A DNA stretch of 64,000 bases from Shewanella benthica (GCA_023284085.1 JAKVHY010000001.1:62001-126000); one strand, 5' to 3'; positions 1 to 9,298 are shown, counted from the stretch's first letter. The notes: a model not told the origin generated them from the sequence alone. Program-made: numbers and translations.

Positions 1-5
1 ATTAT

Positions 6-218
6 TTGAGCAAGGGGGCGTCGGTTCGTCTTGCCTGGGATCCCATACAGACGGTTCAGTTAGAACATATCATATGGGCGTGTGCGGCAATCAGTTTCGT
101 CAGTTTGGCATTTAATTACTATTTTGCTCACCACAGTAAGATGGGGTATTGGTTTAACATTCCTCTGCTGCTATTAAGTTCAGTCGCTGCTGGCCTGTAT
201 ATCACCTTTGTAATTTAA
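6..218 (+). CDS. small hypothetical membrane protein, possibly 5'-truncated by window edge
   Basis: About 70 residues with two hydrophobic stretches (roughly residues 19-42 and 48-69), so probably a two-pass inner-membrane protein. I do not recognise the family. The only start inside the window is a TTG at position 6. The frame stays open to the window edge, so the true start may lie upstream and the gene may be partial. It converges on nudL across a short CTAG-rich spacer. No catalytic motif is visible and no function is proposed. Confidence 0.5.
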   Translation: MSKGASVRLAWDPIQTVQLEHIIWACAAISFVSLAFNYYFAHHSKMGYWFNIPLLLLSSVAAGLYITFVI

Positions 219-230
219 CTCGCCCCTAAG

Positions 231-253
231 TTCCTAGATTCCTAGTTCCTAGA
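231..253. repeat. tandem TTCCTAG heptamer/octamer repeats
   Basis: Three copies of TTCCTAG start at 231, 239 and 246, in the gap between two convergent genes. Similar CTAG-rich motifs occur at 32955-32968 and 52573-52600, also at convergent junctions. CTAG is usually rare in bacterial genomes, so the clustering is notable. The function is unknown; it may be part of a terminator or a dispersed short repeat. Confidence 0.5.
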
Positions 254-839
254 GTATCAGGTGCTTACAGAGTCTGTTTATCATGGCAGCGGTTGCTCCC
301 CAGATAAGGTGTTCTCGATAACGGATAAAATAAACCGGGTGATGGATCCCTTGGCGTTGGTAGGTCTGCTTTTGACGATTCTCGACCTGTAATAAATAGG
401 ATAAGGGCACGGTGAACAGTTCATCGACTTCGCCCGGATCAAGTTTTGGGGTAAAGGCTTGCTTTACTAAGCCTATGACTGGGGTTATCTCGAAACCGGT
501 AAAGGTTTTCATTGCAGGATACTGGCCAATCACCTCTACATTACCCGGGTAAAGTGCTATCTCCTCCGCGGCTTCTCGCAGTGCGGTTTCGATGAGTGAG
601 GCATCACCCCGTTCGACTTTTCCCCCGGGAAAACTGATCTGTCCCGGATGAGATCTAAGATGAGTTGGGCGACGGGTGAGCAAGACATGCAATTCACCCT
701 CTTCTTGTATTAAGGCAATAAGGACCGCAGCTTGGCGCAGGGTATCTTTAATGTCCGGATTAAACTCGTGAGGGGCTTGCAAGAGGTTATATCTGAGTTT
801 AAATTCAGTTAATGGTATAGGCTTAATTTTTTTTTGCAT
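249..839 (-). CDS. nudL: CoA pyrophosphatase, Nudix family (NudL/YeaB)
   Basis: A 196-residue Nudix hydrolase expected to cleave coenzyme A and derivatives to 3',5'-ADP and phosphopantetheine in the cytoplasm. The CoA-pyrophosphatase signature LLTRRPTHLRSHPGQISFPG sits at about residues 53-72. It runs straight into the Nudix box (GGK at 72-74 and REAAEE at 88-93, the Mg2+-binding glutamates). Length is normal for the family. The ATG at 839 follows a GAGG at good spacing. It lies just downstream of pabB on the same strand, the same pairing as E. coli pabB-yeaB, so cotranscription is likely. Confidence 0.9.
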   Translation of the reverse strand: MQKKIKPIPLTEFKLRYNLLQAPHEFNPDIKDTLRQAAVLIALIQEEGELHVLLTRRPTHLRSHPGQISFPGGKVERGDASLIETALREAAEEIALYPGNVEVIGQYPAMKTFTGFEITPVIGLVKQAFTPKLDPGEVDELFTVPLSYLLQVENRQKQTYQRQGIHHPVYFIRYREHLIWGATAAMINRLCKHLIL

Positions 840-874
840 ATAACCTCTACTGATTTACACTTAGATATCAAATA

Positions 875-2269
875 TTAACCCTGTAATACTGGCAGGATTT
901 TACTGACTTTATCATAGGTTTCTTTATATTCACTCTCAGCCGTCGAGTCGACAACTATTCCGCCGCCAGCCCAGCAATAAATGCTGCCATCTATCGCCAC
1001 TAAGCTTCGTATGGTGATGCTGGTGTCCATCTGACCGTCTTGACTGATATAACCGATAGAACCACAGTAAAGGCTTCTCCTCGAGGGTTCAAGCTCTTCG
1101 ATGATCTCCATCGCCCGGATTTTTGGCGCGCCGGTGATCGAACCGCCCGGGAAACTGGCTTTTAATAGATCGGTGGCATCATATTTAGCGTCGAGTTGTG
1201 CTGTGACAGTGCTGACCAGATGATGCACGGCTGGAAAGCTTTCAATCTCAAACAGGTGAGGCACAGATACCGAGCCGGGTTTGGCGACCTTGCCCAGATC
1301 GTTACGCAGTAGATCGACTATCATCAAGTTCTCCGCCCTGTCTTTGGCTGAATGGCGTAGCTGTGTGGCCGATTGCTGATCTTGTGCCGCCGTGGCATAC
1401 CTGGGACTCGTGCCTTTAATGGGCTTAGTCTGAATATCTTTCCCTCTGAGTTGGATAAACCGCTCGGGAGAAATAGACAATAACGCACCTTGGGTTAAGC
1501 GAATGAAGGCGGAGAAGGGGGCCTTATTGGATTCCCTGAGTTTGAGGTAGGCTTGCCATTCATTGCCCTCATATTTAGCCGAGAACCTTTGGGTCAGGTT
1601 TATTTGGTAACAATCGCCGCTTTGAATATACTCTTGAATGGTATCAAATTTTGATTCGTAGTCAGCCTTAGTCAGTTGTGGCTGCCAGTCACCGAGAAGG
1701 GAAAAATCAGGCTTCTTTGGTTTGATTTTCAGCTTAGCTTGCATCCAAGCCAGACTGGTTTGTGCCGCTTGTTCGCTGCCGTAATGCACCAAGCTCCAGA
1801 CGTGTTCTTGATGATCGAATACCAATGCCCATAAATATAAGCCTATGTTCATCAGAGGGAGGGGGATATCGTCGGCGGCAATTTCGGGGATTTTCTCAAT
1901 CTTACGTCCCAGATCGTAGTTGAAGCTGCCCATCGCGCCACCGGAAAAGGGCAGCTCACTCGACTTCTGTACCGGGAAGTAGTGTGCTAACTCCTGTTTA
2001 ACCAGATCGAATGGATTTAACTGGCTCAGGCTAGAGCCTGTCAGACAATGAGCTCGATATCGGCTTATTTCGGTATTGTCTCCCTCGGTGACAAGTGTCG
2101 CAATAGGATCAAGGCAGATGATGTCGAAGCGGCTGTCACAGTGATCGCTACTGGCCGAATCGAGTAACATAGCCCAGGGGATATCTGACAAAGATGAAAA
2201 TAATTCTGTCGTGGTATATTTCCAATCAAGACGCAGTATTGATACACCCTGCAGCGCCGAAAAACTCAT
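875..2269 (-). CDS. pabB: aminodeoxychorismate synthase component I (PabB)
   Basis: A 464-residue chorismate-using enzyme. It converts chorismate plus ammonia (from the PabA glutaminase) to 4-amino-4-deoxychorismate, the precursor of p-aminobenzoate and folate. The C-terminal chorismate-binding domain carries PIKGTSPR with Lys285. That catalytic lysine separates PabB from TrpE, which has PIAGT. Further conserved blocks are ENLMIVDLLRNDLGKV and SFPGGSITGAPK. An AAGGTG ribosome-binding site precedes the ATG at 2269. It is probably the first gene of a pabB-nudL unit and is divergent from the fumarase gene. Confidence 0.93.
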   Translation of the reverse strand: MSFSALQGVSILRLDWKYTTTELFSSLSDIPWAMLLDSASSDHCDSRFDIICLDPIATLVTEGDNTEISRYRAHCLTGSSLSQLNPFDLVKQELAHYFPVQKSSELPFSGGAMGSFNYDLGRKIEKIPEIAADDIPLPLMNIGLYLWALVFDHQEHVWSLVHYGSEQAAQTSLAWMQAKLKIKPKKPDFSLLGDWQPQLTKADYESKFDTIQEYIQSGDCYQINLTQRFSAKYEGNEWQAYLKLRESNKAPFSAFIRLTQGALLSISPERFIQLRGKDIQTKPIKGTSPRYATAAQDQQSATQLRHSAKDRAENLMIVDLLRNDLGKVAKPGSVSVPHLFEIESFPAVHHLVSTVTAQLDAKYDATDLLKASFPGGSITGAPKIRAMEIIEELEPSRRSLYCGSIGYISQDGQMDTSITIRSLVAIDGSIYCWAGGGIVVDSTAESEYKETYDKVSKILPVLQG

Positions 2270-2410
2270 CGATTCACCTTATCTAAAATGTGATATTCCC
2301 CTAAAAGTCACGAAAGAGTATCATATCTCTCAGCTAGCATTAATAAAAACAGATATAGATGCCAAAAATGGCTGAAAAGTGTCCCTAATGTCGTGTATAA
2401 GGAAGTGATT

Positions 2411-3934
2411 GTGAGTAAAGAAGTTGTCATTAAACAAGCGGATCTCATCGAGAGCATCGCCGATTCCCTACAATATATCTCTTACTATCATCCTAAGGAT
2501 TTCGTCGATGCGATGACGCAGGCCTATGAACGTGAAGAGAGCGCTGCTGCAAAAGATGCTATCGCTCAAATCTTGATTAATTCACGCATGTCAGCCGAAG
2601 GTAAGCGACCTCTGTGCCAAGACACGGGGATTGTGACCTGTTTCGTCAAGGTCGGTATGGCAGTGAAGTGGGATAAAACAGACATGACTATCCAGCAGAT
2701 GGTCGATGAGGGCGTAAGACAAGCCTATCTCAATCCAGACAATCCACTGCGTGCATCTATCGTCTCAGATCCTGCCGGGGCACGTAAAAATACCAAAGAT
2801 AACACGCCATCTGTGGTCCACATAGATATGATACCCGGCAATCACATCGAGGTTGCTATTGCAGCTAAAGGTGGCGGGTCTGAGAATAAATCTAAGATGG
2901 CCATGCTAAATCCATCCGATGATATTGCCGCTTGGGTTGAGAGAACCTTGCCAACGATGGGAGCGGGGTGGTGTCCACCGGGTATGCTGGGCATAGGTAT
3001 CGGCGGCACCGCCGAAAAAGCGGCCGTTTTAGCGAAAGAATCCTTGATGGATCCGGTCGATATTCACGAACTACAGCAAAGAGGCGCCGAGACGACCGAA
3101 GAAAAGTTACGTCTCGATATCTTCGAGCGTGCAAACAACTTGGGCATAGGTGCTCAAGGACTCGGTGGCTTGACAACCGTCTTAGACGTGAAGATTAAAT
3201 CAATGCCCACACACGCGGCGTCTAAGCCTGTCGTTATGATCCCCAATTGCGCCGCGACGCGCCATGTACATTTCCATCTTGATGGCACAGGGCCGGCTGA
3301 ATTAACGCCACCTTCTCTGGAAGACTGGCCGGTGATCACCCGTGAAGTAGGGGAGAACACACACAGAGTTAATCTCGATACCGTGACACAAGCCGAGATC
3401 GAAAAGTGGAAGAGTGGTGATACCTTGCTCCTCAACGGCAAAATGCTGACGGGTCGAGATGCGGCTCATAAACGCATTCAGACGCTTATCGAATCCGGTG
3501 AAGGGCTTCCCGAAGGCGTCGATTTTACCGGTAAGTTTATCTATTACGTGGGTCCGGTCGATCCTGTGGGCAGTGAAGTTGTCGGCCCAGCGGGTCCTAC
3601 AACGGCGACACGCATGGATAAGTTTACCGATCTAATGCTCGAGAAGACCGGCCTGATGGGCATGATAGGTAAGGCCGAACGTGGCCCTGCCACTGTTGCT
3701 TCAATCAAGAAGCACAAGGCGGTGTATCTTATGGCCGTTGGCGGCGCGGCTTATCTGGTGTCTAAAGCCATTAAGAAGTCACGTGTGGTTGCCTTTGCCG
3801 ACTTAGGCATGGAAGCTATCTATGAGTTCGATGTTAAAGATATGCCAGTCACTGTGGCGGTAGACTCCGAGGGCGTGAATGTGCATGAAACCGGTCCTGC
3901 ACAATGGAAAGTGAGCCTGGAACCCGCGAAATAA
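2411..3934 (+). CDS. fumA: class I (Fe-S) fumarate hydratase
   Basis: A two-domain class I fumarase of about 507 residues, interconverting fumarate and L-malate with a 4Fe-4S cluster. The N-terminal alpha domain contains the RPLCQDTGI stretch (cluster Cys) and GGGSENKSKMAML. The C-terminal beta domain contains YYVGPVDPVGSEVVGPAGPTT. An in-frame GTG exists at 2393. I chose the GTG at 2411 because AAGGAAG lies seven bases before it and MSKEVVIKQADLIES is a natural N-terminus. It stands alone, divergent from pabB and followed by a hairpin terminator. Shewanella annotations often call it anaerobic fumarase (fumB); the sequence alone does not separate FumA from FumB. Confidence 0.9.
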   Translation: MSKEVVIKQADLIESIADSLQYISYYHPKDFVDAMTQAYEREESAAAKDAIAQILINSRMSAEGKRPLCQDTGIVTCFVKVGMAVKWDKTDMTIQQMVDEGVRQAYLNPDNPLRASIVSDPAGARKNTKDNTPSVVHIDMIPGNHIEVAIAAKGGGSENKSKMAMLNPSDDIAAWVERTLPTMGAGWCPPGMLGIGIGGTAEKAAVLAKESLMDPVDIHELQQRGAETTEEKLRLDIFERANNLGIGAQGLGGLTTVLDVKIKSMPTHAASKPVVMIPNCAATRHVHFHLDGTGPAELTPPSLEDWPVITREVGENTHRVNLDTVTQAEIEKWKSGDTLLLNGKMLTGRDAAHKRIQTLIESGEGLPEGVDFTGKFIYYVGPVDPVGSEVVGPAGPTTATRMDKFTDLMLEKTGLMGMIGKAERGPATVASIKKHKAVYLMAVGGAAYLVSKAIKKSRVVAFADLGMEAIYEFDVKDMPVTVAVDSEGVNVHETGPAQWKVSLEPAK

Positions 3935-3956
3935 CATACTTATCTTTAAAGTAAAG

Positions 3957-3990
3957 TTTGGCTTAGGTGTCTTGCCTAAGCCAAATATTT
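3957..3990 (+). terminator. fumarase terminator
   Basis: TTTGGCTTAGG and CCTAAGCCAAA form an 11-bp stem with a 7-nt loop, followed by a short T-rich tail (TATTTT). It lies 23 bases after the fumarase stop codon. Confidence 0.75.
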
Positions 3991-4164
3991 TGGATATTGT
4001 GCGCATATTCGGCTCGATACGTTAACAATTTTATGTCTGCAGGGATGCTTACTAATCACACCGGCTAACTTAAGTCTTGGGTGATTGGTGGACAGCTTAA
4101 CTCGCTCACCATCTGGCCTAGACGCCAATTGGTTAGACTGAAATCACAAAAGATGATAATAACA

Positions 4165-6216
4165 ATGAAAAAAACTGCAATCATACTCGCTATGGCTGGT
4201 GCTGGAGTCGCTATGTCGGCTCAAGCCTCATCACCACAGCCTTTCAAGGTTCAAGACCTGGTTAAAATCAACAAGCTCCACTCATCAACTTTATCTAACG
4301 ATGGCAATAGCATCGTATTTGGCATCAAAAAATTTGATGCCAAAGGTAAAGCCAGCTCAGACCTCTATATCCAAGACTTAACCCTAATGGGATCCAAGCC
4401 GAAACAACTCACGTTTGCTGCAGGTACCGAACATAGTGCCGTTTTTTCGGCCGACGATCAATCTGTCTACTTTTTGGCCTCACGTAATGGTTCGAGTCAA
4501 GTGTATAACTTACCTCTGACAGGCGGTGAAGCTAGACAAGTGTCAGATCTGCCACTGGATGTGGAAGGCTTTAAACTGTCTCAAGACGGCAAGCAAGTGG
4601 TGTTGAACATGCGTGTCTTCCCGGACTGCCAAGATTTGCAATGCTCTGAGGATAAATTCACCGCAGAAGCTGAGCGTAAATCCAACGGTCGTGAATATAA
4701 ACAGTTGATGATTCGTCATTGGGATACCTGGAGCGATAACTCCCGCAGTCATCTGTTTGTGGCACAATTAAACGGCGACAAGATCACCACCGCCGTGGAT
4801 GTCACCGCTGGACTGGACACGGAAACGCCACCTAAACCTTTCTCCGGCATGGAAGAAGTAACCTTTACCCCAGACGGTAAGTATGTGGTTTATAGCGCCA
4901 AGGCGCCGAGTACCGATCAGGCCTGGATCACTAACTATGATCTTTGGCAGGTGCCGGTAACGGGCGGTGATGCGGTTAATTTAACTGAGTCTAACAAGGC
5001 GTGGGATGCACATCCGACCTACTCAGCCGATGGCCGCTACTTAGCTTATCTGGCCATGAAAAAGCCGGGATTCGAAGCCGACAGATATCGCATTATGTTG
5101 CGTGATATCGTGACGGGACAGGAGAAAGAAGTTGCGCCTCTATGGGACAGAAGTGCGAGTTCACTGACCTTCGGTAAAGATAATAGAACCTTATACGTCA
5201 CGGCTCAAGATGTGGGTCAAGTGACCGTTTTTGAAGTAAACACGCAATTTGGTGATGTCAAAACCTTATTCAACGAGGGCAGCAACAGCATAGTCGGCGT
5301 GACAGCTGACAAGATTATCTTCAACCACAAGAGTCTGGTACAACCTGGTGATCTTCATTCTATCAATTTAGATGGTCAGGGCTTACAGAAACTGACCGAT
5401 ATCAATAGCGAAAAGCTCGCCAAGATTAAATTTGGTGAATTTGAGCAGTTCAGTTTCAAGGGCTGGAATAATGAAGAGGTCCATGGTTACTGGATCAAGC
5501 CATCGAACTTCAAGGCTGGCACTCAGTATCCTATCGCGTTTTTGGTTCATGGCGGCCCTCAGGGCTCATTCGGCAATTCATTCAGCAGTCGCTGGAATGC
5601 TCAACTCTGGGCTGGTGCGGGTTACGGCGTGGTGATGATCGATTTCCACGGTTCTACTGGCTATGGACAGGCATTCACTGACTCTATCTCTAAAGATTGG
5701 GGCGGTAAGCCATTAGAAGACCTGCAAAAAGGCCTAGCCGCCGTGACTAAGCAACAGAAATGGTTGGATTCTAGTCGTACCTGTGCACTCGGTGGATCAT
5801 ACGGTGGCTATATGATGAACTGGATCCAGGGAAACTGGAGCGATGGCTTTAATTGTCTGGTTAACCATGCTGGTCTGTTCGATATGCGCTCCATGTATTA
5901 TGTGACTGAAGAGCTCTGGTTCCCTGAATATGAGTTCGGTGGCACCTATGATGAGAACAAGGACTTGTATGAGAAATTCAATCCGGTCAATTACGTAGAG
6001 AACTGGAAGACACCTATGTTAATCATTCATGGTGAGCAAGATTTCCGAGTTCCTTATGGACAAAGTCTGGCTGCGTTTACCTTTATGCAGAGAAAAGGCA
6101 TTCCATCTGAGTTGTTGATTTATCCTGAAGAGAATCATTGGATCCTCAACCCAGATAACCTGGAACAATGGTACGCCAATGTCTTGGGTTGGATGGACCG
6201 CTGGACTAAAAAGTAA
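4165..6216 (+). CDS. secreted S9-family prolyl oligopeptidase-like peptidase
   Basis: A 683-residue serine peptidase of the prolyl oligopeptidase/acylaminoacyl-peptidase type. The N-terminus (MKKTAIILAMAGAGVAMSAQA) is a signal peptide, so a periplasmic location is expected. A WD40-like beta-propeller (about residues 30-420) precedes an alpha/beta hydrolase domain. The catalytic triad is readable: Ser545 in GGSYGGY, Asp626 in HGEQDFRVP and His658 in EENHWI. The reading frame extends upstream to 4081, but the start at 4165 puts the signal peptide at the N-terminus (the in-frame ATG at 4153 is the alternative). It likely trims peptides during amino-acid scavenging; the exact substrate is not predictable. 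Confidence 0.88.
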   Translation: MKKTAIILAMAGAGVAMSAQASSPQPFKVQDLVKINKLHSSTLSNDGNSIVFGIKKFDAKGKASSDLYIQDLTLMGSKPKQLTFAAGTEHSAVFSADDQSVYFLASRNGSSQVYNLPLTGGEARQVSDLPLDVEGFKLSQDGKQVVLNMRVFPDCQDLQCSEDKFTAEAERKSNGREYKQLMIRHWDTWSDNSRSHLFVAQLNGDKITTAVDVTAGLDTETPPKPFSGMEEVTFTPDGKYVVYSAKAPSTDQAWITNYDLWQVPVTGGDAVNLTESNKAWDAHPTYSADGRYLAYLAMKKPGFEADRYRIMLRDIVTGQEKEVAPLWDRSASSLTFGKDNRTLYVTAQDVGQVTVFEVNTQFGDVKTLFNEGSNSIVGVTADKIIFNHKSLVQPGDLHSINLDGQGLQKLTDINSEKLAKIKFGEFEQFSFKGWNNEEVHGYWIKPSNFKAGTQYPIAFLVHGGPQGSFGNSFSSRWNAQLWAGAGYGVVMIDFHGSTGYGQAFTDSISKDWGGKPLEDLQKGLAAVTKQQKWLDSSRTCALGGSYGGYMMNWIQGNWSDGFNCLVNHAGLFDMRSMYYVTEELWFPEYEFGGTYDENKDLYEKFNPVNYVENWKTPMLIIHGEQDFRVPYGQSLAAFTFMQRKGIPSELLIYPEENHWILNPDNLEQWYANVLGWMDRWTKK

Positions 6217-6261
6217 CCTGTATAATACCGCTTGGTATTACTAGCAGGTGAGAAGATGAAG

Positions 6262-6289
6262 AGGTCAGATAGTTATCTGGCCTTTTTTG
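6262..6289 (+). terminator. S9 peptidase gene terminator
   Basis: GGTCAGATA and TATCTGGCC form a stem around a 2-base centre and are followed by TTTTTT. It sits 46 bases after the peptidase stop codon. Confidence 0.85.
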
Positions 6290-6364
6290 TCGATGATTTT
6301 TGTATAAACGATATAAACTGAATAGAGTGTATATCGTTTTCAGCAATGCCCAAAGGAGTGAAGC

Positions 6365-7690
6365 ATGCGGCTTATACAGTTATTAAAGAAAGAGTTAGCA
6401 AGAGAAACCAGGGGCTGGGTAGATGAATCACTCATCACCCATGAGCAAGGCCAAGCTATTTTGGCTAAGTATGGTGAGTCATTGGATAATGACGCCAATA
6501 AAACCAGCTTTGGTTATTATCTGTTGATGGCATTAGGCAGTCTATTTATCGGACTGGCCCTAATATTAATCATTTCCCATAACTGGGATGAGATCCCAAG
6601 CTTAATTAAAACTGCCACTTTAATCTTATTGACTGCCACCACGAACCTAATTGGCTTGCGTTTGTATCTGACTAACCGGCATCAAGCCGCAAATGTTTGG
6701 GTGTTTTTTGGGGCCATATCCTATGGCGCCAGTATTATGCTGATTGCGCAAATTTACCACTTAGGTGAGCATTATCCAGATGGTATATATTGGTGGGCGT
6801 TAGGGGTGTTACCTTTAGTGCTATTAACCCGAAGTCGTTTACTGTCATTACTGATGCTCGCGCTTGCGACAATTTGGCTGTGCGTAGAGGTCGGTGAAGC
6901 ATTTTTCCCCGCGAGCTATCCTGTCTTTCTCTTATCTGCCCTGTTTGTTGCTCTGTATTGCCGCTCAACACCCACAATATTTGTCTTTAGTCTGTTTGCA
7001 CTGCTGGTTTGGCTTAACTTAGCCTTGGCTTGGCTGATGGGCAGCGGCATTCATTATGAGCCCTTTGGTGACTTGCTGCCGTTCTCTCTCGCGCTTGGGT
7101 TAGTACTCAATGGCTTGGCCTGGGCATTGATGCGCACCATGAATCCTACATGGCGAGAGTATGGACTCGTGTTGCATCTTTGGCTCTTAAGAGGTTCAGT
7201 GGTGACTCTGCTCATACTCAGTTTTGAAGGTGTCTGGCACGAGTACTCATCAGAAAGTGACATGACGCTTGTATTGAGCATCGCGGCATTGATTATGGGC
7301 GGCGTGCTTTCATGGAAGCTGTCTGCTAAAAATGGCCGATACGCCTCGATACCCGCGGTACTGTTTAGCCTTTGTTTCAGTATTTGTTTCATTGCTCAAG
7401 CCTACTTTAGCAGCGGAGATATGATTGCCGCTGTTACTATCAATTTTTTATTGCTGGTGCTGGGCATAAGTTTAATTCGGCGAGGCATAGAACAAGATGA
7501 AACCCAATACTTTTATACCGGAGTCGCGGTGTTGTTAGCGACGGCATTTGTGCGATATTTCGATCTTATCGGTGATTATCTCGGCGGCGCGCTGCTGTTT
7601 CTGATTGCCGCGTCTATCATGATGCTGGCAGCCAGGTATTGGCGACTACGCGGGCAAACAGAGCCAGGAGGGCGAACCGATGAAGCTTAA
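6365..7690 (+). CDS. DUF2157 domain-containing multi-pass membrane protein
   Basis: A 441-residue protein. A soluble N-terminus of about 50 residues (with EQGQAILAKYGES, typical of DUF2157) is followed by roughly ten or more hydrophobic segments. AAGGAG precedes the ATG by six bases. The end overlaps the next gene by 11 bases, so translational coupling is likely. The function of the family is not established. The invariable pairing with a GDYXXLXY protein (the next gene) suggests a shared membrane complex, but that is inference. Confidence 0.85.
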   Translation: MRLIQLLKKELARETRGWVDESLITHEQGQAILAKYGESLDNDANKTSFGYYLLMALGSLFIGLALILIISHNWDEIPSLIKTATLILLTATTNLIGLRLYLTNRHQAANVWVFFGAISYGASIMLIAQIYHLGEHYPDGIYWWALGVLPLVLLTRSRLLSLLMLALATIWLCVEVGEAFFPASYPVFLLSALFVALYCRSTPTIFVFSLFALLVWLNLALAWLMGSGIHYEPFGDLLPFSLALGLVLNGLAWALMRTMNPTWREYGLVLHLWLLRGSVVTLLILSFEGVWHEYSSESDMTLVLSIAALIMGGVLSWKLSAKNGRYASIPAVLFSLCFSICFIAQAYFSSGDMIAAVTINFLLLVLGISLIRRGIEQDETQYFYTGVAVLLATAFVRYFDLIGDYLGGALLFLIAASIMMLAARYWRLRGQTEPGGRTDEA

Positions 7691-8228
7691 TTCAGGGCTA
7701 GTGCAAGATACTAACTGGTATCAGAGTCATACCTTTAAGATAGGACTCATCATTGCGATCACGCTTCAGATTTCGGTGCTAGTGGTAGAGTATTTGAGCT
7801 CAGTCTGGCCAATTTGGACCGGCACCCCAATCATACTCAAAACCCAGCCTTATGATCCCAGAAGCCTGTTTCGAGGCAATTTTGTGCGGCTTAGTTATGA
7901 TATCAGTCAAGTAGAGAGTGATAATGCCAGTGAATATAAGCTAGGCAGTGTCGTCTACGTCAGTGTCAAAGAAGAACTGAGCCATTGGCGCTTTCAAAGT
8001 ATCTCCAAGGTCAAACCGGTAACTGGGTTGTTTATACGTGGAAGGGTGAGGGCTAATTACGGTAACAGCTTATCTATCGAGTACGGTATAGAGGCATTTT
8101 TCATGCCCAAGGAAAAAGCGCTTTTAGCACAAGAAACCCTGAGGGAAGGAGCATTGATGCGTATCTTTGTGTCGGGAAGCGGTAAAGCCCGCGTGCAGGA
8201 ATTTGTCTGCCAAGGCGATGCTTGTTGA
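7680..8228 (+). CDS. GDYXXLXY-family membrane-anchored protein
   Basis: A 182-residue protein with one N-terminal transmembrane segment (about residues 21-40) and an extracytoplasmic domain. It carries the family motif in the form GNFVRLSYDIS (about residues 63-73), with Asn in place of the usual Asp. The N-terminal pattern (an ILKTQPYDPRSLFRG stretch) is also typical. It overlaps the upstream DUF2157 gene by 11 bases and has GGAGG eight bases before its ATG. A role with the DUF2157 partner is inferred from neighbourhood; the biochemical function is unknown. A GC-rich hairpin follows the stop. Confidence 0.83.
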   Translation: MKLNSGLVQDTNWYQSHTFKIGLIIAITLQISVLVVEYLSSVWPIWTGTPIILKTQPYDPRSLFRGNFVRLSYDISQVESDNASEYKLGSVVYVSVKEELSHWRFQSISKVKPVTGLFIRGRVRANYGNSLSIEYGIEAFFMPKEKALLAQETLREGALMRIFVSGSGKARVQEFVCQGDAC

Positions 8229-8243
8229 GATAACTGACTGAAG

Positions 8244-8270
8244 CCCGGAACTCAGTTCCGGGGTGTTATT
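8244..8270 (+). terminator. possible terminator of the DUF2157 operon
   Basis: CCCGGAAC and GTTCCGGG form an 8-bp stem with a 3-nt loop, 16 bases after the stop codon. The following tract (GTGTTATTATT) is only moderately T-rich, so termination may be inefficient. Confidence 0.55.
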
Positions 8271-8605
8271 ATTCTGGTTATTGTTCTCGCTATTTTATCA
8301 CTATTTTATAGTTGTGGCTTAAATTGTGCCAATATGGATAAACACCCAAGCCATTAATTCATTTTGATACATGACTCACAAAAATAAGGACTGAGTGAAA
8401 ACACCTCTGGTTTTATGGTGAAAAGCGAGTAGCTTAATTATTAGGTAATGGGGTTCTACTCTATATCAATGGACTGATATTAAACCGCCTTCTGGGCTGA
8501 TGACTCCTGGCATTTATAACGAATTAAGATCGTTAGAGGTCGGGCACAGCTGTATCAATTTCCTTCCACAACGGTCTTCCTAGCCACTTAAGCGAAGAGA
8601 CTGCT
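8271..8605 (+). promoter_or_regulatory. long upstream region/leader of the NifU-like gene
   Basis: About 335 bases without a convincing gene. Two inverted repeats can be seen: GAGTAG at 8427-8432 with CTACTC at 8456-8461, and TAACG/CGTTA around 8517-8535. The 3' part (8485-8590) is richer in G and C than the AT-rich part before it. I could not match it to a riboswitch class I know. The ribosome-binding site is a purine run (GCGAAGAGA) before the ATG at 8606. Confidence 0.35.
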
Positions 8606-9298
8606 ATGAACTATTCCACCGAAATTCAAAATATGTGTCCTATAGCAAGAGGACCCAATCATGCTAATGCGCCCGTCCCCATAGAGGGCAACTTCATCCA
8701 CGTCACAGAAGTCAGCCATATCTCAGGTGTCACCCATGGTGTCGGGACGTGTGCACCACAGCAAGGTGCGGCCAAACTGACCCTCAACGTAAAAGACGGC
8801 ATCATCGAAGAGTGCTTGATAGAGACCGTTGGTTGCTCTGGCATGACACATTCAGCCGCCATGGCCTCTGAAATCATAACGGGCAAGACCTTACTCGAAG
8901 CCATGAATACCGATCTTGTGTGTGATGCCATTAATGTGGCCATGCGTGAATTGTTTCTGCAGATGGCCTATGGACGCAGTCAGACCGCATTCTCTCAAGG
9001 CGGTTTGCCTATCGGTGCCGGGCTGGAAGATTTAGGCAAAGGGCTGCGCTCTCAAGTGGGGACCACCTATGGCACCCGGGCCAAAGGGGTTCGTTATCTG
9101 GAACTTGCCGAGGGATACATTACTCGAATGGCACTGGATGAAGACACAGAGGTTATCGGTTATGAATACGTGCAACTGGGTAAGATGATGGCATTAGTGG
9201 CCGATGGCGTCGATGCAAATGAAGCCATCGACAGAGCCAAGAGTCATTACGGTCGATTCGATGAAGCCGTGTCATACATTAACCCAAGAAAACAGTAG
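8606..9298 (+). CDS. NifU/IscU-like iron-sulfur scaffold-related protein (partner of GGGtGRT protein)
   Basis: 230 residues. Residues about 40-100 align by eye with the NifU N-terminal/IscU scaffold fold: GTCAPQQGAAKLTLNVKDG, then TVGCSGMTHSAA and ITGKTLLEAM. Cys49 and Cys77 match the first two cluster-ligand cysteines of IscU. The aspartate after the first cysteine is replaced (CAP instead of CGD). The third ligand cysteine is not in its usual place; Cys70 and Cys106 are other candidates. The C-terminal 100 residues are an extension absent from IscU. The next gene starts 9 bases after the stop, so the two proteins are probably made together. The function is not established. Confidence 0.78.
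   Translation: MNYSTEIQNMCPIARGPNHANAPVPIEGNFIHVTEVSHISGVTHGVGTCAPQQGAAKLTLNVKDGIIEECLIETVGCSGMTHSAAMASEIITGKTLLEAMNTDLVCDAINVAMRELFLQMAYGRSQTAFSQGGLPIGAGLEDLGKGLRSQVGTTYGTRAKGVRYLELAEGYITRMALDEDTEVIGYEYVQLGKMMALVADGVDANEAIDRAKSHYGRFDEAVSYINPRKQ

Noticed and set aside
4081..4164. N-terminal extension of the S9 peptidase
   Set aside because: The signal peptide starts at 4165 and would be internal with the longer start.
8271..8605. TPP, cobalamin, SAM, c-di-GMP or glycine riboswitch before the NifU-like gene
   Set aside because: Conserved cores of these classes could not be matched by eye; kept only as an unexplained leader.
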